A DNA stretch of 64,000 bases, from contig NC_092524.1 in the NCBI RefSeq assembly GCF_037038585.1, positions 69,340,552 through 69,404,551 on the forward strand. Direction: 5' to 3'. Shown piece by piece: positions 12,585 through 24,782 of this stretch. Origin of the DNA: Patagioenas fasciata. Taxonomy: Eukaryota; Chordata; Aves; Columbiformes; Columbidae. The notes under the pieces were generated by a model that was not told the DNA's origin, did no database searches, and worked only from the letters and a program-made list of their open reading frames with translations. The translations under genes were made by a program, and so were the position numbers. Position 1 is the first letter of the stretch. Each line of letters begins with the position of its first letter.

Positions 12585-13241
12585 ACAGAGGGTCCTGGTG
12601 GACAGCAGGGTGACCATGAGCCAGCACTGGGCCCTTGTGGCCAGGAAGCCAATGGGACCTGGGGTGGGTTAGAAGGGGGTGGTCAGTAGGTCAGAGAGGT
12701 TCTCCTGCCCCTCTGCTCTGCCCTGGGGAGACCACACCTGGAATCTTGTGTCCAGTTGTGGCCCCTCAGTTCCAGAAGGACAGGGAACTGCTGGAGAGAG
12801 TCCAGCGCAGGCACCAAGATGCTGAAGAGAGTGGAGCATCTCCCGTGTGAGGAAAGGCTGAGGGAGCTGGGGCTCTGGAGCTGGAGGAGACTGAGGGGGG
12901 ACTCATTCCTGGGGATCAATATGGAAAGGGGCAGTGTCAGGAGGATGGAGCCAGGCTCTTCTCGGTGACAACCTATGGTAGGACAAAGGGCAATGGGTGC
13001 AAACTGGAACAGAAGAGGTTCCACTTAAATTTGAGAAGAAACTTGTTCCTGGTGAGGGTGTCAGAGCCTGGCCCAGGCTGCCCAGGGAGGTTGTGGAGTC
13101 TCCTTCTCTGCAGCCATTCAAACCCGCCTGGACACCTTCCTGTGGAACCTCAGCTGGGTGTTCCTGCTCCATGGGGGGATTGCACTGGATGAGCTTTCCA
13201 GGGCCCTTCCAACCCCTGACATTCTGGGATTCTGTGATTCA
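12585..13241 (+). mobile_element. CR1 LINE, longest copy (about 650 bp)
   Basis: The longest CR1 remnant here. It begins in the RT thumb/C-terminal region: 'gtcctggtggacagcaggg', then 'ggggagaccacacctggaat', then a LERVQRR-like and EERLRELGLWS-like segment in short frames. It continues through 'agccaggctcttctcggtg' to the 3' end GGGATTCTGTGATTC. Frames are broken several times, including the shared GAGCCTGGCCCAGG variant (13064-13077). It is near-identical to 26005-26476 over their shared 3' part, so the subfamily was active relatively recently. Confidence 0.96.
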
Positions 13242-14477
13242 GAGCGTTTTCTTGCTCTGTGTTTGCTGTGATCTCTGCTCGATTGAAAATCCATCCAGGA
13301 TGCGGGTGTCCTGGTGGTCCTTGGGTGTCCCCAGCTCCTGGTGCACATCGCTGGTGCGTGGATGGAATCTGGATTAAACAATTCAGCCCTGAATAGGAAA
13401 CCTGAACAACTTTGGTACGGCCCTGGCATCTCGGTTTTGTGGGATTTTTAGTTTGAGAAAGAGCATCCTCTCCATCGCATGAGCTGCTGTGTGACAGGAC
13501 CAGGGGGACCCTGGCTCTGCGGGGGGTGACGATGCCTATCGGGGACACTGAGCCACTCACCTCCGCTTTTAATATCTCCCCCCCATTAACACAACCCTGT
13601 CCCTGCAGCTCCGTTGGCGGCGATTATAAGGTGATAATGAGCTCAAAATGCTTCTGCCAGGATTTTAACAGCTCTGACATATTTCTCTCTGTCCTGCCAT
13701 AAACAGCCAAAATGGGAAACATGTTTGGGCTGGCAGCGGTGACGTTGGTGACAAGGACCGTGGGCCCACGAGTTGTCTCCTGTAGCAAGAGAGCGTTTGG
13801 TATCTCCTGGGATGGCAAATCACAGTCAGGTCTTTTTTCCTAAGGGTTTTGGGCCTTTTTTGAAGGGTTTTTGAATTAGTTTAATCCCGCAGACACATGC
13901 AAAAGGGTTTCCTGGAGGAGGCAGGACACATGGTAGATGTCAATGGACCCGTTGAGGAGCTTATTCTGCTCAGCACCGCAGGGAAGGACAGCCTGGAAAC
14001 CCTCCAGATGGTACTCGCCATCTTCTCTGCAGATGTTTCTTGGTTTGGCTGAAGGTTTTGGGCAAAAGCCGTTCTGGAGAGAGCCAGCGGAGCTGAGCAG
14101 ATGCCATTTCCATTGCCCAACCCACAGCCATCAGAGGATGGAGTTTGGCCCCTGAGCTGCTCAGGAAAACCATAAATGCTTCAATAAATAAATCCAGACT
14201 AGCTATAACGATGCATTCAGGAGTTCATATTGGGCTGGGACTTTCAAACACACCGTTTTGTAAGAGAAAAAAGTGAATCCCTGCCCAAGCACTGCCACCC
14301 AAATATTCTTAAGGGTGCGTGGGGAAGGATGGACACTTGGAGACTTTTATTCCAAGCACTTCTCTATTTACCCTAAATATATATTTTTACAGGTTATATT
14401 TTTGTGAGCAACCTGTGGTCCTGTTGACATCCTCCTCTTCAATCTTAATTTCCCACCCCTGTGTTTCCCATCCCCAG
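13242..14477. other. Unique intergenic DNA
   Basis: No repeat or gene is recognised. Short open frames on both strands (for example 13150-13560 minus and 13937-14155 plus) show no domain. Confidence 0.55.
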
Positions 14478-14547
14478 CTCAGCACGAGGGATGGTGCAAC
14501 CACCCTGATGCTCAACCCAAAAATCTCCGAGTCACCTCCTCCTCCAC
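14478..14547 (+). other. Possible 70-nt exon with open frame
   Basis: A long pyrimidine tract ending CCCATCCCCAG (acceptor AG at 14476-14477) precedes 70 bases that are open in one frame (LSTRDGATTLMLNPK...). A GTGAGTAAC donor follows at 14548. The frame stops immediately inside the putative intron (GTGAGTAA), as expected for a real exon/intron edge. No homologous protein is recognised, and chance pairings of good splice sites are common in 64 kb. Confidence 0.2.
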
Positions 14548-15149
14548 GTGAGTAACTTCTCTGCACTCAAGCTTCCCAAATACAAGTCTCTTCTTCCAAA
14601 TTTCAAAGTGGTTTGAAGCTTTCAACCCGTTGCTGGCTGTAAACAAGAGTTTTCCCCTGGCGTTGCAGTGCAGAGTGCAGCTCTTATGGGGATGTGGAAA
14701 AAAGAAGCCGTGGTTTTAATTTTGGCTGATGGAGAGCGGAGAGCCTGGGGATGCTCATGGTTTTAGGAGATGGAGGCGTGTCCTGGGAATGCTGCCCGTG
14801 GGGTTTAGTGACCAAATCCTCCCCTCTGCACTGAGCCTGCCTGCGGATATGGGGTCTGAGGGATGTGGGCTTGAGTGATGAAAAATAAAAAGCCACAAAG
14901 GATGGAAATGTGGTGGAAACGTGGACATGGAGTTGCGGCTTCCCTGTGTGAACTCACCATAGTGATGCTCCAGGGTATCGCACACAGCGAAATCCTGCTC
15001 TGTGCTAGAAGAGAGAGCAGGATTTGTCCCTCGAGGACAGGGGAAACTGGGGAAAGCCGGGTGTCCTTCCTCCTGGGGCAGGGGAGGTGCTTTTAGAGTA
15101 ACCCAAGGACCTGCAATAAATGTGAGAATCAATGGATTGTAAAAGAAAT

Positions 15150-15202
15150 GATCCCTGTGGGTCCCTTCCAGCTCAGGACATTCTATGATTCTGTGATTCT
15201 TT
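15150..15202 (+). mobile_element. CR1 LINE 3' stub
   Basis: Only the last ~50 bases of a CR1 are present: 'gggtcccttccagctcagg' followed by ATTCTATGATTCTGTGATTC. This is an extreme 5' truncation, a common outcome of CR1 target-primed reverse transcription. Confidence 0.85.
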
Positions 15203-15984
15203 TCATGCCCGATGCTACACAAGAGTAACAAGGCTGCTTGTTCTCAGCTGCCGCTTTTCAACTCCTCGGCTTGTTAGCTTTTTTTTAAACCACATGTATA
15301 TTCATCTCTTTGGCTGAAATAGAATATTAAAGAGATATTCCCTTTCGCTCAATGAGATGATAATAAATTTAATTGATGTCAGTTTATTGGAATTCAAAGG
15401 GAATTCTAATAGTGCTTGGTCTGGGAGATGTGCTCCCCTGCAAGGGACCCGTGGGGCTGTGATGGGTTGTATTTGGGTTGTGCCCGGGATGAAATTCAGT
15501 GCCTGCTTGACCTGGGTAGGATGCAGTGGGCAGCGTGGGCACCTCTGGATGCTGCATCCCAGCTGCTATGGGAGGGGTCTGGATTTCGGAGGTAAGGATG
15601 TCAGTAGATGGAGCTGTTTATTAATGTTTCCCAGTGATTTATGGTGCAGAAGGATGCTTTGCTGCTGTGTGGAGGCTTCAGGCATTATGGCCCTTGGGAA
15701 GGGTCCCTGTCCTGTCCGTGTCTCGCTGTGCTGCATGTGGCTGTCTGAGAGTGGGGCGAAGGCTGCACCCCCTGCCCAGCTTCCCAGGAAAGGAGATTAT
15801 TCATCTCTGCTGTCAAGGATGTGCTGGTGGCCAAGAGCAGGACCTTCCCCCGGGGGACACCTGGGCTGGACGCAGCAGTTGGATGTCCCAGGGGTGGGCC
15901 ATAGGGATGGCCATAGCATCAACCCTCCACTGGCACCACGGTGAAAATGAAACATCTCTGTGCAGCACCCGGCGCTTCATCTCC
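15203..15984. other. Unique DNA with AT-rich block
   Basis: Bases 15285-15420 are AT-rich with many homeodomain-type TAAT cores and look like conserved non-coding DNA. Downstream is ordinary sequence containing the 195-codon frame 15357-15944, which has no recognisable domain and which I consider chance. Confidence 0.4.
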
Positions 15985-16250
15985 TCTGTGCTGGGCGCTG
16001 CTGAGGCCAAACCTCGAATCCTGGGGTCGGTTTTGGGCCCCTCACACCAAGAAAGGCCTTGAGGTGCTGGAGCGAGTTGAGAGAAGGGAACGGAGCTGGT
16101 GAGGGGCTGGAGCACAAGTGTGATGGGAGCGGCTGAGGGACCTGGGGGGTTCAGCTGGAGAACAGGAGCTGAGGGGAGACCTTCTGATCTCTGAACTGCC
16201 TGAAAGGAGCTTGGAGCCAGGGGGGTCGGGCTCTGCTCCCCAGGAACAAG
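15985..16250 (+). mobile_element. CR1 LINE internal fragment lacking 3' end
   Basis: Sequence matching the CR1 RT C-terminal region runs from 'gaggccaaacctcgaatcc' through 'gaggtgctggagcgagttg' and 'gctgaggggagacctt'. It stops abruptly at 'caggaacaagcg', just where the 'atagg' of the next CR1 segment should follow. The 3' UTR and terminal octamers are absent. It is diverged, with several frame breaks. Loss of the 3' side is unusual for CR1 and implies a later deletion or a partial copy. Confidence 0.8.
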
Positions 16251-19200
16251 CGAGTTTGTCGTCCTCCCTGCTACCAGCAGGATGCCACCCCAAATCCAAA
16301 CAAATCCAAATACCTGTCCAAAGTGTGCTGCTCCATGCGCCCACGTGCTTCCCATAAACACTCTCTGGAGTGGGTAACTGGGAGATGATCCACACACATG
16401 TCGTTTTCAGTCCCATCCTTTATAACATTTTCTGCGAGATCTCACTTTTCTAGTGTTCTAGTCCAGCTTTTAGGTCAAATCCTTGTCTGGAGTTCGATGG
16501 GATGGTGAGGTTTAAGTGGTTAGGAGAGAAATCTGCTTGACTTCCAGGGTATAGCATGAAGATGTGAAATCGATGGTGCCAGTTCAGACCCTGCATCTCG
16601 CCCAACATCTCGCTCTGGTACCCAGCGTCTCGGTCCAATGGCAGCTGAACATGGACAACCAGGGGAGGAGAATGAGGACGTACCCACCTCTGCTTCATCT
16701 GCAACTGGTCTCTGGGTCGGGGACCCCCTTTCAAGATCATCCTCAGTGACAGACATGGGACACCCCAAGGCTAGAGGTGTCCGATGGCAGCAGAGCCTCG
16801 TTCCTCACATCCTCCAGGTCTGTACTCCGCGAAATTATCCCCGCCTGGCACAACACTGATTTTAATTTTAAAGAAATGAGCCATGAACTGTTGAAAATAA
16901 TAATTTTCAGTATGAACACCTGAGAGACTGCTGTGGGTATCTGCCAATATATTAATTTCATCTTAAATTCCAACAGGTTGAAAATCCGCTTATTAATAAC
17001 ATAAAGAAATATGTTGAGATATGAGTAAAGCAGCTGGAAAAACAGAGGAAAACCCACTTTAGTAGGACTGGCAGGAGGTCTCGATCCTGCCCTCCCGCCT
17101 TCATCGAGCTCGTGTGGAGAGAATGCCTTTCAAAAACCGGAAAGCTGGGAAACTGGGAGAGGAAAACCTTAGATGATGCAACACAATAAAAATTAGGCAA
17201 AATCAAGAGGAAGAACTCTGCTTTTACTTTTGCACGATGTTTTCTTATCTGCAGGCAGCACAGCACTTAACTCCTGCTTATTTTTAAGGGCTTGAGTATT
17301 TTCTTTGGAATATTAATGAACTTTGACCCTGGCCAAGGAAACATTAAGAGTGGCTTGAATTTAAATACTTAAATAATGATATGAAAACCACAGAGCCTAC
17401 GGGTGACCCTGAGCTGGCAGTGAGGGCTGGCACTGCGTGATGCTATAAAACTGCCTTTAGAGTGTGAGGAAATATATTTCATGCTAATAATTTATATTAA
17501 ATAATTACCTGCCTGATGTTGTAATCTAATATAACGTTATCTGGGTTAGCTAAGGCTGCGATGGGTTGGAGGCAGAGGGCTCACCAATGGGATGTGCTGG
17601 TGGGGGACCTGGTCTCACACCTGCTGTGCAACCAGAAAGGGCAAAGGCACCTTAAGGAGAATGAGCTTTCCCAGTTTAGAGGCGTATTTGGTTTATTTTG
17701 GGATTGTTTTTTTTCCAGCCGAAACGCTGGGGAGCCCTTTAGAGCCACAGGGTTTGCTTTTGCTGGAAAGCGTCGTGACTGTGGCGCAGGGGAGAGACGT
17801 GGGTGTTGCAGAATGCACACAAAGGGACTGAATTAATTTTCTTGGAAATGGCAATTTGTGCCATTTTGCCTGTGTCACGCTGGCTGTCCTGCAGATGGTT
17901 GTGATAGCGAGTGGTGGGGCTGCAACGGCTGCGCTGGTGTGCGCGAGTTGCTTCTTGTGCACCGCCGGGCATGGCTGGATGCAGAACTGACATCTCCTTT
18001 CCATCACTTGCCTATTCTAAGACCGCATGGAAAACGATGACGTGGTTTTGCTGCGTAACATCAGCGCAAGTGTCATTCCGATGTCCCCGTGGACGGACTG
18101 GTCCCCAAAGAGGTTTCTCTAAGTACGTGGCAGACGTGCAGCGTGCGTTGCGGGATGAAGTCCTGGGAAATACAAGACAGTACGTGTCCTACTGCATTCA
18201 GCAGGTTACAGACCGAATATTAAAATTCCAGCAAACCATGGAATTATTTCTAACAGGATCCATCCTATGCTGGGCACAAGCTGCCAGAGTGGGACCCCCA
18301 CTCTGCACGCTCGGTGGTTTTGCTCGTGGCTGTGTTGCAGTCTCTGCATGCTGGGCTGATCATTGCAAGGGTTTTTTTGGGTGCTTCTCTGAGCCGAGAG
18401 GGTCCCTCCACATCACCTCCCACCCCCCTGTCTTTGCCCAGCTGGGGTGGACCCCCTGCTCCAGCAGACACGGAGTGGTGGGGTCATCTTCTCCCACCCC
18501 CGAGCAGGGATGGCGAGATGTGTTTCCATGGAGCAGCTGAACTGGAGATGAATATTCCCCTGAGCGCCGATAAAGTGCTGGGGTTGCTGTAGCAACGTGT
18601 TTGGAGGTTAAAAAAAAGGCAAAACAACCCCCAAAAAAGCAGGTGGAGAGGAAGTTTTTAGGAGGAAAGGGTTGCCCGCGTGCCTGAGATGAGTTCAGCA
18701 TGGGGATTGCAGCGAAATCCCTGGGACAGCGAGTGGTGGGACATAGGGCTTTGGAGAAACTGCCCGAGCTCACCGGTCCCTGTGTCCATCAAACAAAATG
18801 GCTTTTCCATCCATTTCCCACCATCTGAATAATAAAAGCGTGGTTTTGATCTGCATGCAGCTAATTCGTTGCAAAACTGGAGGTAAATTTGTTCCCCGAC
18901 CCAGCGCTGATGTGAAATAGTGAAATAGTCGGACCCAGGGAACTGCCCCCAATGCTTATTTTGGTACATTGCTAAAATAATTCCTGTGGCCACCCCGTTC
19001 GGGAGATCTCAGAGATAAGGATGCAGGTTCATGCACATGGAGCTTTTGTTGGGATTTTGTAGGTGTTTTTTTATTTAGCAAAGTTGTGACCAGGACACAG
19101 CAGTGATTTGTGAAGGGTGATGTTTGCGGGTGTTTTCTTGCTTGGCGTGGCTCAGCACCACTGGTAGGAACTGGAGCAGTGCTGGGCATTTCCCAAACTG

Positions 19201-20441
19201 CACAACCATGAAATGATCCAAAGAAATCCCTTTCCCGGAGCTGGAAAAGCAAAGCTGCTTTCTGTCATCTTCAGCCTGAAAGGCAAGTTTTATGGTGAAT
19301 GCCATGGGGTTTTTTCAATTCCAATCCCAGGAGCCCAGTCCTAAATTCCCTGCTCATTTATCTGCTTTTTTCCTAATTCCTCCTGAACGCTTCTCTCTTA
19401 AAGTACGTAATGGCAGTTAAGAAATAACTCATACCGGAGGGTTTTTTGCTCCCAGCTGAATAATGTTGCATAACTAAAGTGATCCCCAGCAGGGCTGGAG
19501 CTTATTTTTCAGAGTTGGATGAACTTTTTGGGCAGGTGCTGAACATTCCTGTTGCTGTTTGGGGATGCAGCTGGGTGGGATGGGGATGGGTGAGGACCAC
19601 CTGGACTTGGTGTCCATGGCAGAAGGGCTGAAGGTGCCATATCTCACTTGCTGGAGCATCCCCATGGAAGGGGATCCCCCCAACACCCCATGGAAACTCA
19701 ACGTTCCTCCTGCACCCTTCTCTTTTACAAGGTATCTTTTAATAATAATTCCTCCTTGTGCAGCAGTGGTGATACTGGAAAGCACATAAAATACATCTTC
19801 CACCTCTGTTCAACAAGCTTTTCTTCCTCTCTAACTGTTCAGTATCTAATAATAACATGCTATTGAAGTTGTTTTGCCTTTGTATTTTTTGCTTTGTGGA
19901 ATAGCCTCACTCTTTGCATGATATATATCTTAATAGCACCTTGAATAAAGTAGAATGCTGCTAATTCCATATTATGAGATTATTATGAACTCATACGAAT
20001 TAATGATGCTTATAAATATAGTCCCATTGAAATCCCTGACACTGCATATTAACCTGGTAACCGAGCCATAAAATGCAATGCATATTGAAAATCAGCGGCC
20101 TGCACTTTCAGTGCTTTCAAAATAGCCAGTCTTTGTGTGATAAAGATGGTACAAAAGGGTTCTGAAAATCCTGGGAGAAAGCATGCGCACCTTTATGATG
20201 AGGGCAATGCATTTATACAGGAGCGCTGTCACTTGGCTCAGAGGTTTGGGTGGATATCACAATATGTAGAGCTCTTTCAACCAGAATTTAGCTCCCTGTT
20301 CTGTTCAGCCAATATTTTGCCCATTGGGAAGATCCCAAAGTGTTTGGGGCACTGGCAGAGTTTGAGCCCGGGTGGGGGGGGATCTCTGGCTATTAGTGGA
20401 TGTTGCAGTTTCTGCTTCAAAACAAATATTTGCAGGAGACG
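16251..20441. other. Unique intergenic DNA
   Basis: No transposon is recognised. A 209-codon open frame (17911-18540) has no domain and overlaps open frames on the other strand. A GC-rich perfect hairpin lies at 18285-18305. An AT-rich block at 19895-20115, with many TAAT and ATATTA cores, resembles conserved non-coding DNA. Confidence 0.5.
18285..18305. repeat. Perfect 9-bp inverted repeat (hairpin)
   Basis: CAGAGTGGG (18285-18293) and CCCACTCTG (18297-18305) are perfect reverse complements separated by ACC. It can form a stable small hairpin. No T-tract follows, so it is not a terminator-like signal. Confidence 0.8.
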
Positions 20442-20492
20442 ATTCACAGAATCACAGAATGTTAGGGATTGGAAGGGACCTCAGAAGACCCC
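20442..20492 (-). mobile_element. CR1 LINE 3' stub
   Basis: Reverse-strand CR1 terminus: CACAGAATCACAGAATG followed by 'ttagggattggaagggacc'. Only about 50 bases remain, from the same 3'-end type as the copy at 12585-13241. Confidence 0.85.
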
Positions 20493-23404
20493 CCTGGTTT
20501 CACTCTTTGCACTGTTTTGCTGCAAGAGTCAATAAAACCAACCCATTCCCACACACCGCCTCGTTTCGTGGTGTACTGAGCCACCTTGAATTTTAGGGCG
20601 GGCTGGGTTTTTTGTGCTTTTGTTTCCAAAAAGTCTCCATTCGCACATGCCATCCGTTCTCTGCTTATTCCGTACCAAGCCCCGTTTCTAGACCTGGCTG
20701 CTGAAACCCACAGTTACACGCTCCGCTCACCGTGCAAGCACAGAAACCTGGCACTTATACACTTAACAGCTAATTAAGCACCTAAATGAGGGATTTGTAC
20801 ATGCTGTTTAGGTAATCCCTGTTCAACATCACTGAAGAGATTGGACACTTTCAACGTGTGATGCCACGTAAACCGATGACTGAAAGATTGGGAATGGGGG
20901 CAAGGAAATGCATCCGTGTCAGGATGAGGGAACCAGGAGGGTGTATGTGGCATTTGGCTTGAGCCAGGCGTCCACTTCTGCGGGAAAGATGAGCCGGGGA
21001 GTCTCGTGTATTATCACAGGGCTTCACTTGAGCTGCTCTGGGTGCACTATGAAGCTGTCACTATCACCTCCCGGACCATGGCAATTTGGAGGAAACATGC
21101 ATTGGGAACACAAAATTCAGCCTCCCTGCTTCCCTGAGTGATGGAATCTCCCGGCACGTCATATTTCATTATATTTTCTGTTTCTATTTGTGCAAGCAGA
21201 GCGAAACACTTACTACGTCTCTATGTGTAGGGTGCGTAACGGTGCAACAGTGTTTGATGGGCAAGAGGAGCACATCGCCCGCTCCCCGGGGAGCTCCGGT
21301 GCTCTCCCACCTTCCTGACAAAATTACCGCACAGCATCTCCTGTATTTACATCTTTAATTACTATCCCTTATGCTAATTACGTTTCTTCTTGCTGTCGCT
21401 GTTCAGAGCTCCAGCCTCGGCGTGCCGGAGTGAAATGTTATAAAGATAGATTAGATGCAACCAAAATATTGCCATGAATATTCATCCCTTCCCATTTTGG
21501 AACGATTTCTCGTTGCCTCCATTTGCGCATCGCGCTTGTTTTGGTTTTGGGCAACTGAGTTTGTGGACAGGATTGTCAGTCTAAACAGAACCTTTTGCAG
21601 CATTCTTGCAGAAAGGAAATTGGTTTTTTGGTTGTTTTCACAGACGAGACAAAAATGTTCAGAAATTTGCTGCGAGAGCCACCGCTGGCGATGGGTTTGG
21701 GATGGGTGGATGGGGACATCTGTGCTCCTGGTGATGTGCATGGATGGAAATGGCCTTGCAGAAGGTGGGGACCATTGACTGCCATTATGGGTGCTGAGCC
21801 TTTGGTCCCCTTAGTCCCATGAGCTGGATCTGTCAGTCCGGCAGCTTTGATCTCCCTTGTAATTACTACAATATTACCGCTTATAAGCAGAGGAGTCAGT
21901 TTTGTAGTTACATTTCAGGTTGAAGTGGAGCAATGAAAAAGGTTAAAAATTTCCTTTTAAGCTTGTTTAAATATAATCTAAAAAGGGAAAAAGTCTGGCT
22001 TGCTTGTGGTTTTTCTTTTTTTAATTATTTTTAAGTTTTTTAAGTTTTATTTTCTGAGTTTACTGCCTTTTTCTTCATTGGTTTTCCTTTCTCTCCCCAG
22101 TGTCCCTGGTCCCCACATCCTTGGAAGGAATAAAAGCAAACATGGGGTAAAACCCATTACCATTTCTCCTGCGACCTCCTTGCCAAAACATAACAATTTT
22201 TAACCCCAAATCAGCAGCCTGTGAAGCCCAAAATGATGTTTTCACATATTTCATGAAAACTGGCCTTTTCTGACCATGCTTTATTCACTTTTCCTATGTC
22301 AAACCTGCAGCCAGCACTTGACACATTGGGTCTCACCAGCTGATCCGAACAATTTTCAAGCAAGCAGCAACAAAAGGTCAAAGTCCTTGGTATTGCTCAT
22401 TCTGGAAAAGAAAGCGCCGAGTCCAGATTTGTCTGCCTAGTAAATGAAATTGTGTTCTCTGCTTGTCTGCAACCCCAGCTGAAGTGGGTGCAGGACACAC
22501 AGGGGATGTTTCAATGAGAGAAATAGAACAAAACTGTCTTGGTTCATCCAGGCTCAATCACAACTTTAATTTTCCTGTCAGTGGTGATGGGCCACAACAC
22601 ACCCAAAGTGCCCCAAAAGCCCTTTGTCCCCAGCCTAAGGCTGGCTGTTCGTGCAGATTTAACTAATCAAGGCGATAGTATTTTTGGATTTGATCTATTT
22701 ATGCTTGTCTGGTGGTGGCCTGGCTGGCCCTGTAACTCAGCCACTGCAGACAGCTCTTCAATGTGGGGCTTGTTTAGATCCATCGCCTGGACAAGGCGAT
22801 GCCTTCTGGAGAGCAGAGGAGGTCCTGAGGTTAATTCCAGCTTGCTGTAAATAGAGCTGATAGCAGCTCCCAAACCTTCCTCTGATCTGCCTAGAAGGAA
22901 AGGGCCTTAAAAATACAATTTGTGGTGAATGAATGTATTTATGCAGGTATTTTGAACTTGGCTGTCTACTGGGTCCTGGGTATCTGTAACGCACTGAGTG
23001 TGCTGCTGGGGTCTCCCTCCTGAGCAGCTACTGAAACTAAACTTGAGCCCTTTCTAAAAACCAGTTTTATTATTTAATGTTTTCTTCTTTTAATGAGGAC
23101 TAACCCCATTATTTCATCCTGCTGCCTTTATCATCTCACATAGGAGATTACCCATCCTTGTCCTGGGGAACCCCTAAACCAGGTCTGCAACATTGCCAAG
23201 ACCCATTTGCTGCCTGCAGATGCACAGGTCCTCCTGCTTTCTACCTGGGTCCCTCATCTTACCCATCGTGTCAGGAGCCAAAGGGCAGGGGAAGAAGAGT
23301 CACCCAAATGGGGACAGATCCTGACACGTGCAGGATGTCCTGATGCTGCAACCACCTCCATAGAGGCTGCAGGTCCCAGCTTGGAGATGCAACTGGCAGG
23401 GAGC
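20493..23404. other. Unique intergenic DNA
   Basis: No repeat or gene is recognised. The short open frames (for example 21455-21778 and 22539-22850) show no domain. The sequence is mixed, with AT-rich patches at 21840-22060. Confidence 0.55.
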
Positions 23405-23535
23405 CTGGGGAAAGGGTTTGGGATGAAGATGGAGCCTGGAGAAGGGGGTTTGGGGTGCAGATGGAGCATGGGGAAGGGATTTTGGGGTGCAGATGGAGCA
23501 TGGGGAAGGGATTTTGAGATGTAGATGGAGCTGGG
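23405..23535 (+). repeat. 32-bp minisatellite, about 4 copies
   Basis: Four tandem units of exactly 32 bp are anchored by GATGGAGC at 23428, 23460, 23492 and 23524. The unit core is GGGGTGCAGATGGAGCATGG. The second and third units are almost identical; the outer two are diverged. It produces repetitive open frames on both strands (such as the CRWSMGKGFWGADGAWGRDF type) that are by-products of the repeat. Confidence 0.93.
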
Positions 23536-24421
23536 GTGTGATGTGGGTGCATGCCAGAGGTAATTTGGGAGGCAGGTGGGACCACACTATTGGCATTTGG
23601 CTCTGGACCAGGCTGGCCCTGGTTGAAGGGGTCTGCTGGAGATGGGGGCTACCACATCTACCCATTGCACATGGGCACTCAGCTGCTCTGCATGCTCCAC
23701 ATCATTAATTTCTCATTTTCTTGCTTTTTCTTTTCCACCCCCCTGTCTTGTTTTCAAAGTTGGCATTTATTTTAAATGAAGTGAGCTTCTTTTCAAACAA
23801 ATCCTAGCCATGGATGCTATAATTAGCAGGATATAGTAATTTTTCTTCAAGCATAATTGGAAGGTTTACCATTTAGGGATAATACTTAAAACTACCCTAT
23901 TTTATGGCTCATTTGCCAGAAAATGCTTGTGAAGCTTACAGCTTTATCAAACCTTATCAATGGGTAAAGAATGTCAAAGGAGGGTGTTTCTGCTGCTGTT
24001 AAATCTCCTGATTTTACTGACTTCTGTTAATTGAACAGTCTTCCCTGAGTGTTTGGTGATAAAAAGCTGCTAAAAACCAACACAAAGAGGCTGAGGATTT
24101 CCATCATTTGCTCTGGGGCTGGTTTTAGGCTGAGATAATTTTGGGTGGGTGGGTGTCCTGGATGGCTCTGCCTGCCCTAAGCCATGCTCTGCCCAGCCCC
24201 AAGAGGTGATTTAGCCCTCACCACAGCTGAAGCAATCCCATTAAGATGCCTATGGTATATTATCCTGATTAGCTGCTCAGCTAACTGGCCAGTCTTGTTT
24301 TCCCTTTCTAATGAGCCTAAATTGAATAAACTTGGTGAGCTCCTTTGATGTGGCTTCTCCTACTTCTGCTAAAGGCATAAAGGCATCTTCATCCCTCTTC
24401 TTCCTCCTCACTGAGCTGCAG
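23536..24421. other. Unique DNA, AT-rich at 23795-23960
   Basis: Bases 23795-23960 are AT-rich with clustered TAAT, TTTATGG and TTATCA cores and resemble conserved non-coding DNA. Nothing else is recognised. Confidence 0.4.
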
Positions 24422-24468
24422 GAGAATAGGGCTGTTGGTGGCAGCAAAAATCCAGCAATGCTGACCCA
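24422..24468 (+). other. Possible 47-nt exon
   Basis: A strong pyrimidine tract (24387-24410) leads to an acceptor ending CTGCAG at 24421. A GTAAGTATG donor begins at 24469. The enclosed 47 bases have no recognisable coding content. The splice-site pair is good by eye, but there is no other support. Confidence 0.18.
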
Positions 24469-24597
24469 GTAAGTATGGGACAAAAGGACCTTCTGGCTGC
24501 CTGGGGCAAGTTGTGGTTTAGCATCCTGGGATTAGGTTTGCGTGTGTCTCAGTAGAGCAGAAACAAGTCTTGAGGCTCTGTTTGCTCGTGGGGGTCA

Positions 24598-24782
24598 TTC
24601 ATAGAACAGTTTGGGTTGAAGGGACCTTCAAAGCCCATCCAGTGCCCCCCCTGCCATGAGCAGGGACATCTTCACCAGCTCAGGTTGCTCAGAGCCCCGT
24701 CCAGCCTGGCCTGGGATGTCTCCAGGGATGGTTCAGCCACCGCCTCTCTGGACAACCTGGGCCAGGCTCTCACCACTGTTAT
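24598..24782 (-). mobile_element. CR1 LINE 3' fragment
   Basis: Reverse-strand CR1 terminus: 'catagaacagtttgggttg', then 'gccatgagcagggacatc' and 'aacctgggccaggctctc'. It carries the frame-shifting CCTGGCCC variant (24756-24770 on the opposite strand). It closely matches the copies at 25680, 27606 and 55346. Confidence 0.94.

Noticed and set aside
15357..15944. 195-codon open frame
   Set aside because: Cys/Trp/Gly-rich chance translation with no recognisable family.
17911..18540. 209-codon open frame
   Set aside because: No domain, no flanking splice logic, competing open frames on the opposite strand; consistent with chance in moderately GC-rich DNA.
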